Part shown: in pieces, positions 25,001 to 33,129 of the stretch
Position numbering within the stretch: position 1 is the first letter of the stretch
How the letters are laid out: each line of letters opens with the position of its first letter
Source of the DNA: Apostichopus japonicus
Lineage: Eukaryota > Echinodermata > Holothuroidea > Aspidochirotida > Stichopodidae
DNA: 64,000 nt
Assembly: GCF_037975245.1 (NCBI RefSeq)
Contig: NC_092563.1
Span: 26,345,960 to 26,409,959, forward strand
Direction of reading: 5' to 3'
Position numbers and translations under genes: made by a program
The notes under the pieces: generated by a model
Database searches by the model: none
Seen by the model: the letters and a program-made list of their open reading frames with translations, nothing else
What the model was told of the DNA's origin: nothing

Positions 25001-25897
25001 ACAAGGGCTCTTATCAGGTTTCACCCTCTGGGCATCTCAAATGGCACATTTTAATTAGCTCAAAAGGATCAACAGGTTATCTCAATTCGTGTCAAACTTG
25101 GCCATTTTCTCTGTGGTTTCTACTAGATGATATTTGCAGTGGCAGTGAGTTGTGAAAATATTTCTCAGTGTAGAAACCATGTCATGTAATTCTCATTTAT
25201 TAATAACAATTAGTCAAGGGATTGTTGGTAGCAGAACTGATTTGCTAGCTCAAAATGGGTAAAAAGAAAATGTTCTCTTATCCATAGATCTATGTCTCAA
25301 TATTTCACCTAGGAAGACTGTTCTTTCTGGATATTGAAATATTTTGGAATAAAAACCCTATATTGTAAAATCCTTGCGAGTGAATGACATGGTTGATGCC
25401 CACAAGGGAGTGCTACAAATAATAGCTGGAAACCTCCCATCTTTTCTGGTTCTCGCTTAAACTCTTGGACAAACGTAACTTCACTTGCTCTGCTTTAAAG
25501 TCAGATATTTATTTTGAAGTTTGAGCAAATTGTATGACAGGGAATCACAAAGCCCAACCTAGCTTTCTGGTTTTGTAACATGTTACTCAGTTTTAGCGAA
25601 AAGTACAGATGGACTACTTCAGTGAGCTGCTATCATTGATTGTCTCTGCAGGTCTGTTGCTACGACGAAGTCACCTGCGATCTAGAACCGGATGCCTGGA
25701 AGACGGCAGATGTTGTATACCAGGTGAATTCGACCTCTGTGATGTTGGGCTATCAGTGTGACAAGACTTACTCAGCTACTTACCTCAGGTACCTCTGGAA
25801 GGACATGCCATGCGAGTTTAAGAATTGCGCTGTCTATGGGGCCAAGAACGATTTACCTGGTCCTCCCTTTCTCCTGCCTGTCCAGAGTTGCGAGTGA
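6987..25897 (+). CDS. SIAE: Sialate O-acetylesterase (complete gene, 10 exon positions)
   Basis: Exons: 6987-7059, 8614-8775, 10785-10975, 16429-16567, 5A 19448-19628 or 5B 19695-19875, 20630-20784, 21348-21478, 22664-22818, 23732-23921, 25652-25897. All borders are GT/AG and the phases agree, giving 540 residues, close to the roughly 520 of vertebrate SIAE. The enzyme removes acetyl groups from O-acetylated sialic acids in the lysosome or secretory path. Residues 1-24 form a signal peptide. The catalytic serine lies in L-C-S-G-Q-S-N-M (Ser134). W-G-G (228-230) and Y-Q-G-E-A-N (299-304) match the oxyanion-hole blocks of the family. D-A-I-H-P (His398) supplies the likely catalytic histidine. 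N-glycosylation sites include NIT, NAS, NFT and NST. The start codon is the first ATG before the signal peptide. Exon 5 is duplicated, and a partial inverted copy of exons 6-8 lies at 765-2113. Confidence 0.95.
7060..8613 (+). other. SIAE intron 1
   Basis: The 1.55-kb intron has a GT donor and a TTTCTGCAG acceptor. At about 7370-7500 it carries several short direct and inverted runs around TTAGCAAT/ATTGCTA. No other feature is seen. Confidence 0.8.
8614..8775 (+). CDS. SIAE: SIAE exon 2
   Basis: It is 162 nt, phase 1 to 1, and encodes the N-terminal beta domain, including L-A-S-Y-Y-S-D-H-M-V-L-Q and I-W-G-Y-A, motifs typical of SIAE and its bacterial relatives. The donor is GTGAAG. Confidence 0.95.
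9296..9476. repeat. Tandem duplication of a ~90-bp unit
   Basis: Two adjacent copies begin TACATATATGCTGTGTTGTA and end GGGAGAAAATTAATAAAAAA. They differ at only a few positions, so the duplication is recent. Confidence 0.85.
10390..10730. repeat. GC-rich repeat pieces (GCCGGCCGGC and GGGGCCC types)
   Basis: At 10412-10498 GCCGGCCGGC-type palindromes recur three times. At 10606-10672 the direct and inverted motif CCAGGGGCCC/GGGCCCCTGG recurs. Base composition is sharply unlike the AT-rich intron around it. They look like ends of an unidentified transposon; no target duplication was found. Confidence 0.45.
10785..10975 (+). CDS. SIAE: SIAE exon 3 (catalytic serine)
   Basis: It is 191 nt, phase 1 to 0, with acceptor ATCTAG. 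It encodes G-D-I-W-L-C-S-G-Q-S-N-M, the nucleophile block, and an N-I-T glycosylation site. The donor is GTACGT. Confidence 0.95.
10976..16428 (+). other. SIAE intron 3
   Basis: The largest intron of the gene (5.45 kb). About 2.2 kb is the satellite at 11285-13445. From 13446 to 16428 the sequence is AT-rich with one G-rich stretch at 13640-13667 and another at 14009-14022; no further gene or element could be supported. Confidence 0.8.
11285..13445. repeat. Higher-order tandem array of 73- and 78-bp units
   Basis: About 28 units share GTAGTCATGTAGTCGTGGAT and CTGCTTCATACAATAAC. Type A (73 bp) has CTAGGAG and CAATAGC. Type B (78 bp) has CTAAGAG, a CAGATCTG insert and CAATTGATAGC. In the middle of the array A and B alternate as a ~151-bp dimer, and at the ends units are more irregular. 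It is confined to SIAE intron 3. Confidence 0.95.
16429..16567 (+). CDS. SIAE: SIAE exon 4
   Basis: It is 139 nt, phase 0 to 1. It starts V-F-N-A-S (a glycosylation site) and contains I-R-L-L-A-V. It ends L-P-S-P before the GTTAGT donor, and its last base A completes a Lys codon with either version of exon 5. Confidence 0.9.
16575..16980. repeat. Interspersed repeat with (AAT)n head
   Basis: It opens with an AAT/TAA microsatellite, then TTATATAGCGCAACTTACAA. It ends with GTGCCTTGCCCAAGGACACA and a GGGCTTGAACC / CACTGCCTTAACCACT stretch. This layout is familiar from SINE- or MITE-like repeats common in aquatic animal genomes. No target duplication was identified. Confidence 0.6.
17040..17700. 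repeat. Interspersed repeat with palindromic head
   Basis: It begins with a near-perfect palindrome AGCTCATACCAGCATGCTGG and its mirror, followed by a CTATCACT microsatellite (17083-17130). The body has several similar blocks of the type TTGGGGTCAAAGGTCA, spaced 120-170 bp, suggesting internal repetition. Confidence 0.55.
18090..18200. repeat. Fragment of a G-run transposon end
   Basis: CAGTGGTGTGGCCAGGATTC followed by a G run resembles the CAGTGGCG(T/G)-type ends of the hAT-like elements elsewhere in the window. No matching second end was found. Confidence 0.4.
18822..19275. repeat. 44-46-bp minisatellite, about 10 units
   Basis: Units read GGTCACTTTAGGTGGTTGAG followed by CCAATGGAATCTGATAA. 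Units vary at ACTTTAGG/ACTTGAGG and TCTG/TACG. The array ends about 170 bp before the alternative exons. Confidence 0.9.
19448..19628 (+). CDS. SIAE: SIAE exon 5A (alternative)
   Basis: It is 181 nt, phase 1 to 2, with a TTGACAG acceptor and GTAATT donor. It encodes K-S-L-G-G-N-G to P-S-Q-M, including Y-F-S-A-V-C-Y-L-F-G and S-D-N-W-G-G-S-Y-I-Q-A-W. The W-G-G block matches the oxyanion-hole region of SIAE-type SGNH hydrolases. It is about 42 of 61 residues identical to exon 5B. Exon 6 completes its last codon as Met. Confidence 0.85.
19629..19694 (+). other. 66-nt spacer between alternative exons 5A and 5B
   Basis: It carries the 5A donor GTAATT and the 5B acceptor TTCGACAG. A 66-nt intron is short enough that splicing 5A to 5B may be physically hindered, and that product would be out of frame anyway. 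Confidence 0.7.
19695..19875 (+). CDS. SIAE: SIAE exon 5B (alternative)
   Basis: It is 181 nt, with exactly the length and phase of 5A, and a GTAAGA donor closer to consensus. It encodes K-S-L-G-Y-S-N-N-N to P-A-S-V with S-D-N-W-G-G-T-H-I-Q-A-W. Splicing from 5A into 5B would hit a TAA stop within about nine codons. Hence a transcript should use one or the other. Confidence 0.85.
19876..20629 (+). other. SIAE intron 5
   Basis: Plain AT-rich intron, about 750 bp, ending in a TTTTCCAG acceptor. No repeat or regulatory element was recognised. Confidence 0.8.
20630..20784 (+). CDS. SIAE: SIAE exon 6
   Basis: It is 155 nt, phase 2 to 1. It encodes S-I-L-W-N-A-M-I-H-P and G-V-L-W-Y-Q, both family signature stretches, and an N-F-T glycosylation site. 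The partial paralogue at 1985-2113 matches from its I-S-K-P-M-N onward. Confidence 0.95.
20785..21347 (+). other. SIAE intron 6
   Basis: A G run lies at 20925-20937. The block from about 21080 to 21170 matches 1600-1690 inverted. Nothing else is recognised. Confidence 0.75.
21348..21478 (+). CDS. SIAE: SIAE exon 7
   Basis: It is 131 nt, phase 1 to 0. It completes Y-Q-G-E-A-N with exon 6, then encodes R-Y-A-C-L-F-P-A-M-I-N-D-W-R and F-P-F-G-F-V-Q. Acceptor CTTGCAG, donor GTGAGG. Confidence 0.95.
21706..21885. repeat. ~46-bp tandem repeat, about 4 units
   Basis: Units read AATCATGTTTGGACTGATCT followed by TAAATTGT(C/T)TAAATTAG. The first unit is the most diverged. The corresponding intron of the left copy (about 922-1266) lacks it. 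Confidence 0.8.
22325..22600. repeat. 44-bp minisatellite, about 6 units (right copy)
   Basis: Units read ACCCCTTACCTTTGGAGGTT followed by GGGGTTCATGGCCCC. Two unit types alternate: one with CATGGCCCCACTGCTCCC and one with TATAACCCCACGTCTCCC. The counterpart at 983-1128 has about three units. Confidence 0.9.
22664..22818 (+). CDS. SIAE: SIAE exon 8
   Basis: It is 155 nt, phase 0 to 2. It encodes R-A-Q-T-A-G-Y-G-Y-V-P-N-P-K-M and S-L-D-L-P-D, ending with Asp395 of the D-x-x-H pattern. Donor GTAAGT. Confidence 0.95.
22819..23731 (+). other. SIAE intron 8
   Basis: Its first 400 bp match the left arm of the duplication. A C run is at 22961-22971. After 23215 no match to the left copy was found inside the window. 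Confidence 0.7.
23732..23921 (+). CDS. SIAE: SIAE exon 9 (catalytic histidine)
   Basis: It is 190 nt, phase 2 to 0. It encodes A-I-H-P-R-D-K-Q, the histidine block of the active site, then L-G-A-R-A-I-G-Y and F-Q-G-P-Y-P-R-R. Acceptor TTCCAG, donor GTAAGA. Confidence 0.95.
23922..25651 (+). other. SIAE intron 9
   Basis: AT-rich, 1.7 kb. At about 24800-25080 it resembles the GATGGCGTGTGTGTG-headed repeat at 27940-28470. Otherwise nothing is recognised. Confidence 0.65.
25652..25897 (+). CDS. SIAE: SIAE exon 10 (C-terminus)
   Basis: It encodes the last 81 residues, cysteine-rich, with V-C-C-Y-D-E, Y-L-W-K-D-M-P-C-E-F-K-N-C and L-P-G-P-P-F-L-L-P-V, matching the family's C-terminal W-P-C-E / P-A-P-P-F pattern. 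The stop is TGA at 25895-25897. Confidence 0.95.
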   Translation, partial: VCCYDEVTCDLEPDAWKTADVVYQVNSTSVMLGYQCDKTYSATYLRYLWKDMPCEFKNCAVYGAKNDLPGPPFLLPVQSCE

Positions 25898-27365
25898 CCA
25901 CTTTGGTCTGTATTGATCCAACGCAGACTATAGTCTTTCACTCACGACTGAGGCCTTACATAATGCAACAAATCCTATAAGTATTTTTTTTCTCTTTTTT
26001 TCTCTTTTTTTCTTCTTGCTTAAAAAGTTTTGTTCTGATGATGTTTGTATATAAAGAATTAAGAGATAGTTTTTATATGTGGTTAAAGTGGTTAATAGTT
26101 TGATTTAGTTGGTATAAAAGGAGATTTTCCAAAGAGCAATGCTATAGTCAGAGAGGCAACCATCAAAAGTTTTAAGGAATCAACCCAGTTTTATTTACGC
26201 AACACAATTAAATTCTTTGCATTTTGCCAATGGTAGAGGCACTTTCAGTTGGGCTTGCAATCATGCCTTTAACTGTGCTGTTTGAATGGCTGGGCCTATA
26301 CTAGAATAATGCTATAGTCAGAGAGGCAACCATCAAAAGTTTTAAGGAACCAACCCTGGATGGTCATTTACACAATCTTTCAAACCCATGTTAATCTACT
26401 GAATATTCAACATCAAAACAATTTGATTGGATAAATAGTTTTCTAGCAATTTGTGGTGTAGAAATGTATAGATTTCAGTTTTACAACAGCATGCTTTAAT
26501 TTGCCAATTAGGCCCCTTTTGTTTATGTAAGAGGCATTAACAGGGAGGTTGAAAATACCAGCATTCAAACTTAACATTTTCTTTAGAGAAACCTCATATG
26601 CATTCTGTGTTTAGTCTGATTTTATCTAAAGGAACTATATCAGTATTTTTTTTTTATCCTATCCTTCTTTTGATGACCTCAGAATATTTTCCAGAAATTT
26701 ATATCAGTGTATTGTGAGCAGATATCAATTGGTTCACCCATGCATACATTAAGAGGAATGTCAATTATTAATCTTGAAGCACCAGTTCTAGATTTCAAGG
26801 TCATAGGAATTAGTCAGTGTGTAGTTGTTTCCACGCTAAGTATTCGTAGTTGGATCTAAGCTTTCCAGTAACTTGGCAATGTGTTTCATTCACCAACGTT
26901 GTTGTTGTCGTTTACTCTGTACTTTACCAAACAATAATAATTTCAGTTTTATTGGAGAGATCATTTCTGGATACAAATAGAAACAAATATTGAGCAATCC
27001 AACCATCGTGGCAAATTGAGCCAAAACGCATGAATCCTATTGTCGGAGAAGTTTTCTGATCCTCGGCGGATCCAATCTTTTTTAAGTTTGCGGTCATTGT
27101 GCATGTTGGATCTTGCCCTTTGAATATGCGGCTGGGTTTCTATTGACAGCGAAATAATATGCAGGATAGTTTTATGACCTGTTCTCACTAGATTTGCAGC
27201 TCGATAAAAAATCCCTTGTGTAAATGCGGCAATTTGCTTAAACTTTGTAGAAATTCAATGTATGAATGTTCAATTGATGTGGTGCTTAATACTGTTCTGT
27301 AACAAGCACCGGTTCATTCAATCTGTAATATAGTATTCATTCATATTTAGTAAAGATTCCTAAAT
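25898..27365 (+). other. SIAE 3' UTR and downstream region
   Basis: It contains a direct repeat of ~53 bp (26138-26190 and 26308-26360, sharing GCTATAGTCAGAGAGGCAAC). No clear AATAAA lies close to the stop codon, so the transcript end cannot be placed. A T-rich run lies at 25985-26020. Confidence 0.6.
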
Positions 27366-27369
27366 CCTA

Positions 27370-27735
27370 TTGGTCCATTCAGGTCAGCTGACCGTGGTTA
27401 ATCCTGTGAGTAACCCACGGTAAAATTACGGGGCATCACTTTAATAAATCTTTGGTTATATGTAACCAAACGTTTTGTTTTATGATTTTTCCCCCACACA
27501 AATGGTAGTGTATGAATGAACGGGGTTAATCAACGGTCTAGCGTGCGTTACTCACATGATTAATGCACTCCGGGTGTTAATGCTATCGCTGGATGCACTC
27601 GGGCTCCGCCCTCGTGCATCACTTGCATTATACCCCGATCGTGCATTAATCCTGTGAGTAACGCACGCTAGACCGTTGATTAACCCCTTATTAATGTGCG
27701 ACTGTTCTTCTCACAGTGAATGGTCTCACCAATAG
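27370..27735. repeat. Palindromic MITE-like element
   Basis: Near-perfect arms of about 46 bp at 27520-27567 and 27642-27688 (GGGGTTAATCAACGGTCTAG and its complement) flank a 75-bp GC-rich loop. Weaker outer inverted similarity links CCTATTGGTCCATTC at about 27368 with GAATGGTCTCACCAATAG at about 27718. No open frame. A foldback-type MITE is likely; the superfamily is unknown. Confidence 0.65.
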
Positions 27736-27939
27736 AATCAGTTGTCTTTGTGTGTGCTTTGGGGGGGGGGGGGGTGCTTGAGGCTGAACCAATAGCTGAA
27801 ATATTATTTCCAATGACTCTGCATTGTTGCATTGCTTCCCTTGTTAATTTTGCCCCATTTTGAGATTAAGTTGACTATTCCTGTTCTTGAGTTTGTCTTT
27901 CAACTGCCAATTTTTGGTTCCATGCCGAAGGCTCAGTAA

Positions 27940-28470
27940 CCTTTGCAATCGTGATGGCGTGTGTGTCCGTACGTGTGCGTGTACATGTATGTGTGTATGT
28001 GACAGTCAGCTTGTAAGCACGATATCTCCAGAAGCACAAGTTAAAGTCAATGTCATGCTTGGTAGGTGGATGCCCCATACATTTGCCCTATTGTTTGTGG
28101 TTCCCATCTCATGCATATTGATATGTGGGAGGGCCTTAACGTAAAGTTTTTATAATGGCAATATCTCTTCAACCGTATGTCGGATTTAGTTCATACTTGG
28201 TATGGTGATGTCAGTTGATGATAGATGGTCACATATATCAAGAAATTTACTCTCATTAATATGCATGAATGGGCATGGCTAGAATGTTATCACAGTGAAA
28301 AGCTTGTAAACATAATATATCTTCAACAGTACGTCTAATATTGTTCATACGTGGTATGGTGATGTAACTGCATAGTAAGTATATGCTCCTTGCAGCAACA
28401 ACTTTTACCTCATTAATATTCATGAGTTGGTGGGGCTGAATGGGAAATAGTATGAAATGCTTTTAAGCAT
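27940..28470. repeat. Interspersed repeat with three degenerate ~150-bp units
   Basis: After a GATGGCGTGTGTGTC head, three units start CTTGTAAGCACGATATCTCC, GGCAATATCTCTTCAACCGT and CTTGTAAACATAATATATCT. Each has a GTTCATAC(T/G)TGGTATGGTGA-type core (in the last two) and ends around CATTAATAT(G/T)CATGA. The same head occurs at about 24810 and, diverged, at 255-290. Confidence 0.6.
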
Positions 28471-28869
28471 GATATCTCATCAACCATGAGATGAGATTGT
28501 TCAAATCTTTTTAAGTTTTATAAATCGTTATCTATTGTCTTTATTATTAAATTGATAATTAAACCTTGAAATATGACACATTGTGAAATGTTTTCTCACC
28601 AGTAAACAGTGTTTTCTCTGATTTCATGAAATGAAGTCAAAGCTCCAGTTGAAAATAAATCTATGCTCATAATCATAACGCACTTATTGTGTTTAAGATT
28701 GGATTCTTATAAAGTAAATGTTTCATATGTCACAAACTCTTTTATAGTAGATTAAATTTACCGTATTTTTGACTTTGCATAAACGAAGTAAAATACAACA
28801 ACACATAACTTATTTGTCCTTGTTGTCTTTTTGAATCATGTAATTGTTACATATGTTTGTTAATTAAGT

Positions 28870-29954
28870 CAGTGGCGGCGGAACCGGGGGGGCTTGGGGG
28901 GGCTCAGCCCCCCAATGAAAAAGTTGAGGGGGCAAATGCATGATAAGCCCCCCCAATATTTACCAAGGCTCCAAAACGTGCATATGCCCATTTTTCAATG
29001 CATACTTGTCGATCTGTCCGACGCACACGTATACTATATAGGTGTAATAATTTTAGTAATTGCTGGGGGACCCTCGGCCCGTCCCCTGGCTATAGACCAC
29101 ATTGTCACCCCAACCGCGTCTTCACGCCCCGTGAAAAGTGGAAGCAGTGAGTGTGAGTACCGGTAAGCGTAACACAACTTCGTCTTAGGCCAATGACTTG
29201 CCTCATTTCAGCCAGTTCTCCAACATCCCCTTACTTAGTGGCGGAGCGTCCATATATACAGTCAGGGGGCGGGTGCCCCCCCCCCCCCCTGACGGACTCA
29301 AATGGACTGCTGGCGCCCTTTTCAGCTTTTCACTACTTTTTACTTATTCGCAATTATTGACTATTTTATTGCGCTCTCATATACCTATTGACATTTGTCA
29401 TATTCTGTTGGTGTAATTTTCCGACAAAATGGCTACGACACCTAGTTATTCTCCGTTTATCTGCAAATTAGCAAGGCCCGGAAAGGGTCATTTCCTGCAA
29501 TCTAGGGAGTATCTTTACTCAAAAATTTTCTGTACGCTCCGCGCCAACCTGTGGTGGCGCTCCGCTTAGATAGTGTCGAAAGCGCCCCTAGAGACCATTC
29601 TTGCCCCCCCTGACCAATACCCCTAGCCCCGCCACTGCCCTTACCACACTCAAAAACGTCTTTTCGAGTACACTACGAGCAATAGCTACTCTCTTAAAAC
29701 ACCATCGAATATACAATTTACAATGTTTTTACAGACTTTTACGTGCAATCTGAGAAATTGCAGGCTTGAGACCCACACTTTAGGGCTAGGTATTCGCAGC
29801 ATAAAACACTCGGGAAGGGCCGTTTCCGGCCATCTGGGGGTTTGAAAAAACCCAAAATTTTCTTGTACGCTCCGCGCCAACCGATGGTGGCGCTCCGCTT
29901 AGATAGTCTCCACACATTAGCCCCCCCAATAATTTTTCCGTTCCGCCGCGCCTG
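28870..29954 (+). mobile_element. hAT-like non-autonomous element, copy 1 (1085 bp)
   Basis: The left end is CAGTGGCGGCGGAACC and the right end CCGTTCCGCCGCGCCTG, imperfect terminal inverted repeats. A perfect 8-bp target duplication, AATTAAGT (28862-28869 and 29955-29962), fixes both borders. It has no transposase frame. It carries a nested element at 29236-29637 and two copies of the GC-rich core module. Copy 2 lies inverted at 30685-31769. Confidence 0.9.
29236..29637 (+). mobile_element. Nested hAT-like MITE in copy 1 (~402 bp)
   Basis: Ends are TAGTGGCGGAGCGTCC and GGGGCTAGCCCCGCCACTG-like (right end CTAGCCCCGCCACTG). Flanks CCCTTACT and CCCTTACC match at 7 of 8 bases, consistent with an aged 8-bp duplication. 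The same family stands alone at 33817-34198. Confidence 0.8.
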
Positions 29955-29955
29955 A

Positions 29956-30684
29956 ATTAAGTTGTTAATTTGAGACCAAATTAGCTACAGTAGTGTATGA
30001 TTATAACAGTTAATGCCCCTGCCGCCCCACCCCCAGTTTACAGTTAATGTGTGTTATACTTCAAAATTATAATTATTATTGGCGATTTCAATTCCTCAAG
30101 TTGTAAAAAGAAACTGAAGCCAAACATTTACCCACAACAGGCGCGTATCCAGGGGGGGGGGCGTTGGGGGCGCGCGCCCCCGGGTAAGAAAAAGAGGAGA
30201 GAAAAAAAGAGAGAAGAAAAAGAAGGGAAAAAGAGGAGAAAGGAAGGGAAAAGAAAGAGAAAAAGGAGGGAACAGAAGATAACTTATAAAAGTGTGCTAT
30301 GAAAGCAACTGTGGCTGGTCTTGAACTCGACCGAGTCGTCGGGGAACATGACGCATTTTGGTATTAGCCCAGGATCTATATGCGAACTGCGCACTAGACA
30401 TAATTTATGTCCTTCGATGCAACACTGTCATCCAGAGATAAAATATTTTACAACGCGAACTGAATGCTAATTGTTACCCCACCCCTAGAACCGTAACTCA
30501 TACAATGAATCTAAAAATAAAAAATTTCGCATGCGATTTGAGAATTGAGCACATTTCCTATGAATATCATGCAGCGGATCCAAATGTGTATCATTGCCGG
30601 CGGGGGGGGGGGCGGACGCACACATCACTTCTTAAGATTGTTCCCACCTGCATGAAAACGCGCGCCCCACAACCCTACGCCCAC
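29956..30684. other. Spacer between the two 1085-bp elements
   Basis: It contains a further element head (CAGGCGCGTATCCAGG at 30138) followed by a purine-rich AGAAAAAGAGGAG run and GTCTTGAACTCGACCGAGTC. The rest shows nothing recognised apart from a G run at 30601-30610. Confidence 0.6.
30138..30365 (+). mobile_element. GCGCGTATCCAGG-headed element, partial
   Basis: It starts CAGGCGCGTATCCAGG, then a G run, then a purine-rich tract to about 30290, then GGCTGGTCTTGAACTCGACC. The reverse complement of these blocks lies at 34881-35338, where an extra 160 bp separates them. The second end was not identified. Confidence 0.65.
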
Positions 30685-31769
30685 CAGACGCGGCGGAACG
30701 GAAAAATTATTGGGGGGGCTAATGTGTGGAGACTATCTAAGCGGAGCGCCACCATCGGTTGGCGCGGAGCGTACAAGAAAATTTTGGGTTTTTTCAAACC
30801 CCCAGATGGCCGGAAACGGCCCTCCCGAGTGTTTTATGCTGCGAATACCTAGCCCTAAAGTGTGGGTCTCAAGCCTGCAATTTCTCAGATTGCACGTAAA
30901 AGTCTGTAAAAACATTGTAAATTGTATATTCGATGGTGTTTTAAGAGAGTAGCTATTACTCGTAGTGTACTCGAAAAGACGTTTTTGAGTGTGGTAAGGG
31001 CAGTGGCGGGGCTAGGGGTATTGGTCAGGGGGGGCAAGAATGGTCTCTAGGGGCGCTTTCGACACTATCTAAGCGGAGCGCCACCACAGGTTGGCGCGGA
31101 GCGTACAGAAAATTTTTGAGTAAAGATACTCCCTAGATTGCAGGAAATGACCCTTTCCGGGCCTTGCTAATTTGCAGATAAACGGAGAATAAATAGGTGT
31201 CGTAGCCATTTTGTCGGAAAATTACACCAACAGAATATGACAAATGTCAATAGGTATATGAGAGCGCAATAAAATAGTCAATAATTGCGAATAAGTAAAA
31301 AGTAGTGAAAAGCTGAAAAGGGCGCCAGCAGTCCATTTGAGTCCGTCAGGGGGGGGGGGGCACCCGCCCCCTGACTGTATATATGGACGCTCCGCCACTA
31401 AGTAAGGGGATGTTGGAGAACTGGCTGAAATGAGGCAAGTCATTGGCCTAAGACGAAGTTGTGTTACGCTTACCGGTACTCACACTCACTGCTTCCACTT
31501 TTCACGGGGCGTGAAGACGCGGTTGGGGTGACAATGTGGTCTATAGCCAGGGGACGGGCCGAGGGTCCCCCAGCAATTACTAAAATTATTACACCTATAT
31601 AGTATACGTGTGCGTCGGACAGATCGACAAGTATGCATTGAAAAATGGGCATATGCACGTTTCGGAGCCTTGGTAAATATTGGGGGGGCTTATCATGCAT
31701 TTGCCCCCTCAACTTTTTCATTGGGGGGCTGAGCCCCCCCAAGCCCCCCCCCCGGTTCCGCCGCCACTG
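30685..31769 (-). mobile_element. hAT-like non-autonomous element, copy 2 (1085 bp)
   Basis: It is the near-identical inverted counterpart of 28870-29954, of the same length by coordinate. Its own perfect 8-bp target duplication, ACGCCCAC (30677-30684 and 31770-31777), differs from that of copy 1. So this is an independent insertion and not a segmental inverted duplication. Confidence 0.9.
31001..31400 (-). mobile_element. Nested hAT-like MITE in copy 2 (~400 bp)
   Basis: It occupies the same site in copy 2 as 29236-29637 does in copy 1, with flanks GGTAAGGG and AGTAAGGG. The nested insertion therefore predates the spread of the 1085-bp composite. Confidence 0.8.
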
Positions 31770-31819
31770 ACGCCCACCCCTCTAATCGCTTCCCGATGAG
31801 TTACGAAACCAGACCCATC

Positions 31820-32096
31820 GTATACAAAAGTCTACTTGGATTATTTGTCCCCTGATTTTTTCTGCAGATGCCCATGCATTTCCCCAAACTAAATTTCTAA
31901 GCCATGAGATCTTAAACTTAAGGAGGTTTGGGAGCATCACTGGGTCTGGGAAGTGTTATTTCCGGTGATCTGGGAGGTATATTTGCCAAAATTGTCTTGT
32001 ACGCTACGCGCGAACCTATGGTCGCGCTCCGCTTAGATAGTATCAGAGAACAGACACGCGTCCCCACCATTATCCAAGACTGATATGTGCCCATGC
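31820..32096. repeat. Dispersed repeat, second copy of 2111-2391
   Basis: It shares the start TATACAAAAGTCTACTTGG and the end GCCCATGC with 2111-2391. It carries a core module at about 32000-32043. It abuts the element ending at 32664. Confidence 0.75.
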
Positions 32097-32664
32097 ACCA
32101 AAAAATTAACTGTGTTTGATTTTTCGAAATTTCCCTGACCAACATTCCTAACACATTCTTCCCTCTTCTCGTGCAATTTTGACCGGTCTGTAGGGGTTGA
32201 AGGAGGTTTTTTGTATTGGCTGTCCATAGATGAAATTTTGTGCATTATTGGTATGTTTTGAAGTGAATTTATTTCACGAGAAGTGTGAAGTTTCAAATTC
32301 TGAACGAATAATGGGCTTAAAACCTTGAAAAGTAGGGCTGACGGGTATTGTGGGCCGCGACGTAGAATCACCTACAAAAGCAATGATCCACAGGAGATGC
32401 GATGAGGTCGAACATGATGTGTGACTGGTGACAATCCTCAAAAAGGTTATGGATGGAAAAATAATATTGGGAAAATACTTGGTCTACTCAGGCAAAAGTG
32501 AACATCTAGTTGGTCATTTTCAAGCGCGATATGTGCCATTTCCGGTGATCTGGGGGGTGTCGAAACCAGAAATTTTCTTGTGCGCTGCGCGCCAACCGAT
32601 GGTGGCGCTCCGCTTAGATAGTCATTCGCGCCCCCCGGGTTAGAAAATCCTGGATACGCCCCTG
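32096..32664 (-). mobile_element. GCGTATCCAGGATTTT element, left copy
   Basis: Read on the minus strand it begins CAGGGGCGTATCCAGGATTT and runs through a core module (about 32579-32624) to GTGGGCCGCGACGTAGAATC-complementary sequence and a CACCAA...AATTAACTG end. It pairs with 33130-33700 as an inverted copy with roughly 465 bp between heads. The two copies are clearly diverged, so they are older than the 1085-bp pair. Confidence 0.75.
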
Positions 32665-33129
32665 CACAATTGCAAAGAAAATATACGTGATATGTTTCTT
32701 AGCAGTGCCTAAACTGGCGTAGTTGTTGTGCCCTTGGTAAGCAGCGCCCAGGTTGGAGCAAACAGGCTGTCTAAAAGGTAGGCTATATAATGCCAACATT
32801 ACACTGTTAGGTGGAGTAGGTATGACAGCTTATGTACGTTACTATGCTTAGCTTTCCTTTGAGCTTGGTGGAATAATCTCATTACTTTTCCAGGTGGTGA
32901 TAATGAATGGAGGGGTGTTTTATAGGCGGGGGAGGGTGAGGGGGCGTGGGGAGGGTTCCATTTGTAAAAACCTTTTGGCGACTGCAATGTACAAGTTTTG
33001 CTTTCTATGATGCATAAGCAAGCTTGTATTTGGACATGTCCTTCGATGAATATTTTTATTGCTTGAGTTAGGTCGTCATTCCACTCATGAAAACATGTTC
33101 GTCTTTATCCAGTGTCTTTTCTCAGTCAT

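Noticed and set aside
28894-29166. 90-codon open frame repeated at 31470-31742
   Set aside because: It is present twice only because it lies inside the duplicated hAT-like element; it crosses the G-run end and resembles no transposase.
30051-30302. Lysine/arginine/glutamate-rich open frame
   Set aside because: It is the translation of a purine-rich transposon tract; the inverted copy at 35015-35374 gives a phenylalanine/serine-rich shadow.
28870-31769. Single large foldback transposon or segmental inverted duplication
   Set aside because: Each arm has its own perfect but different 8-bp target duplication, so two separate insertions explain it better.
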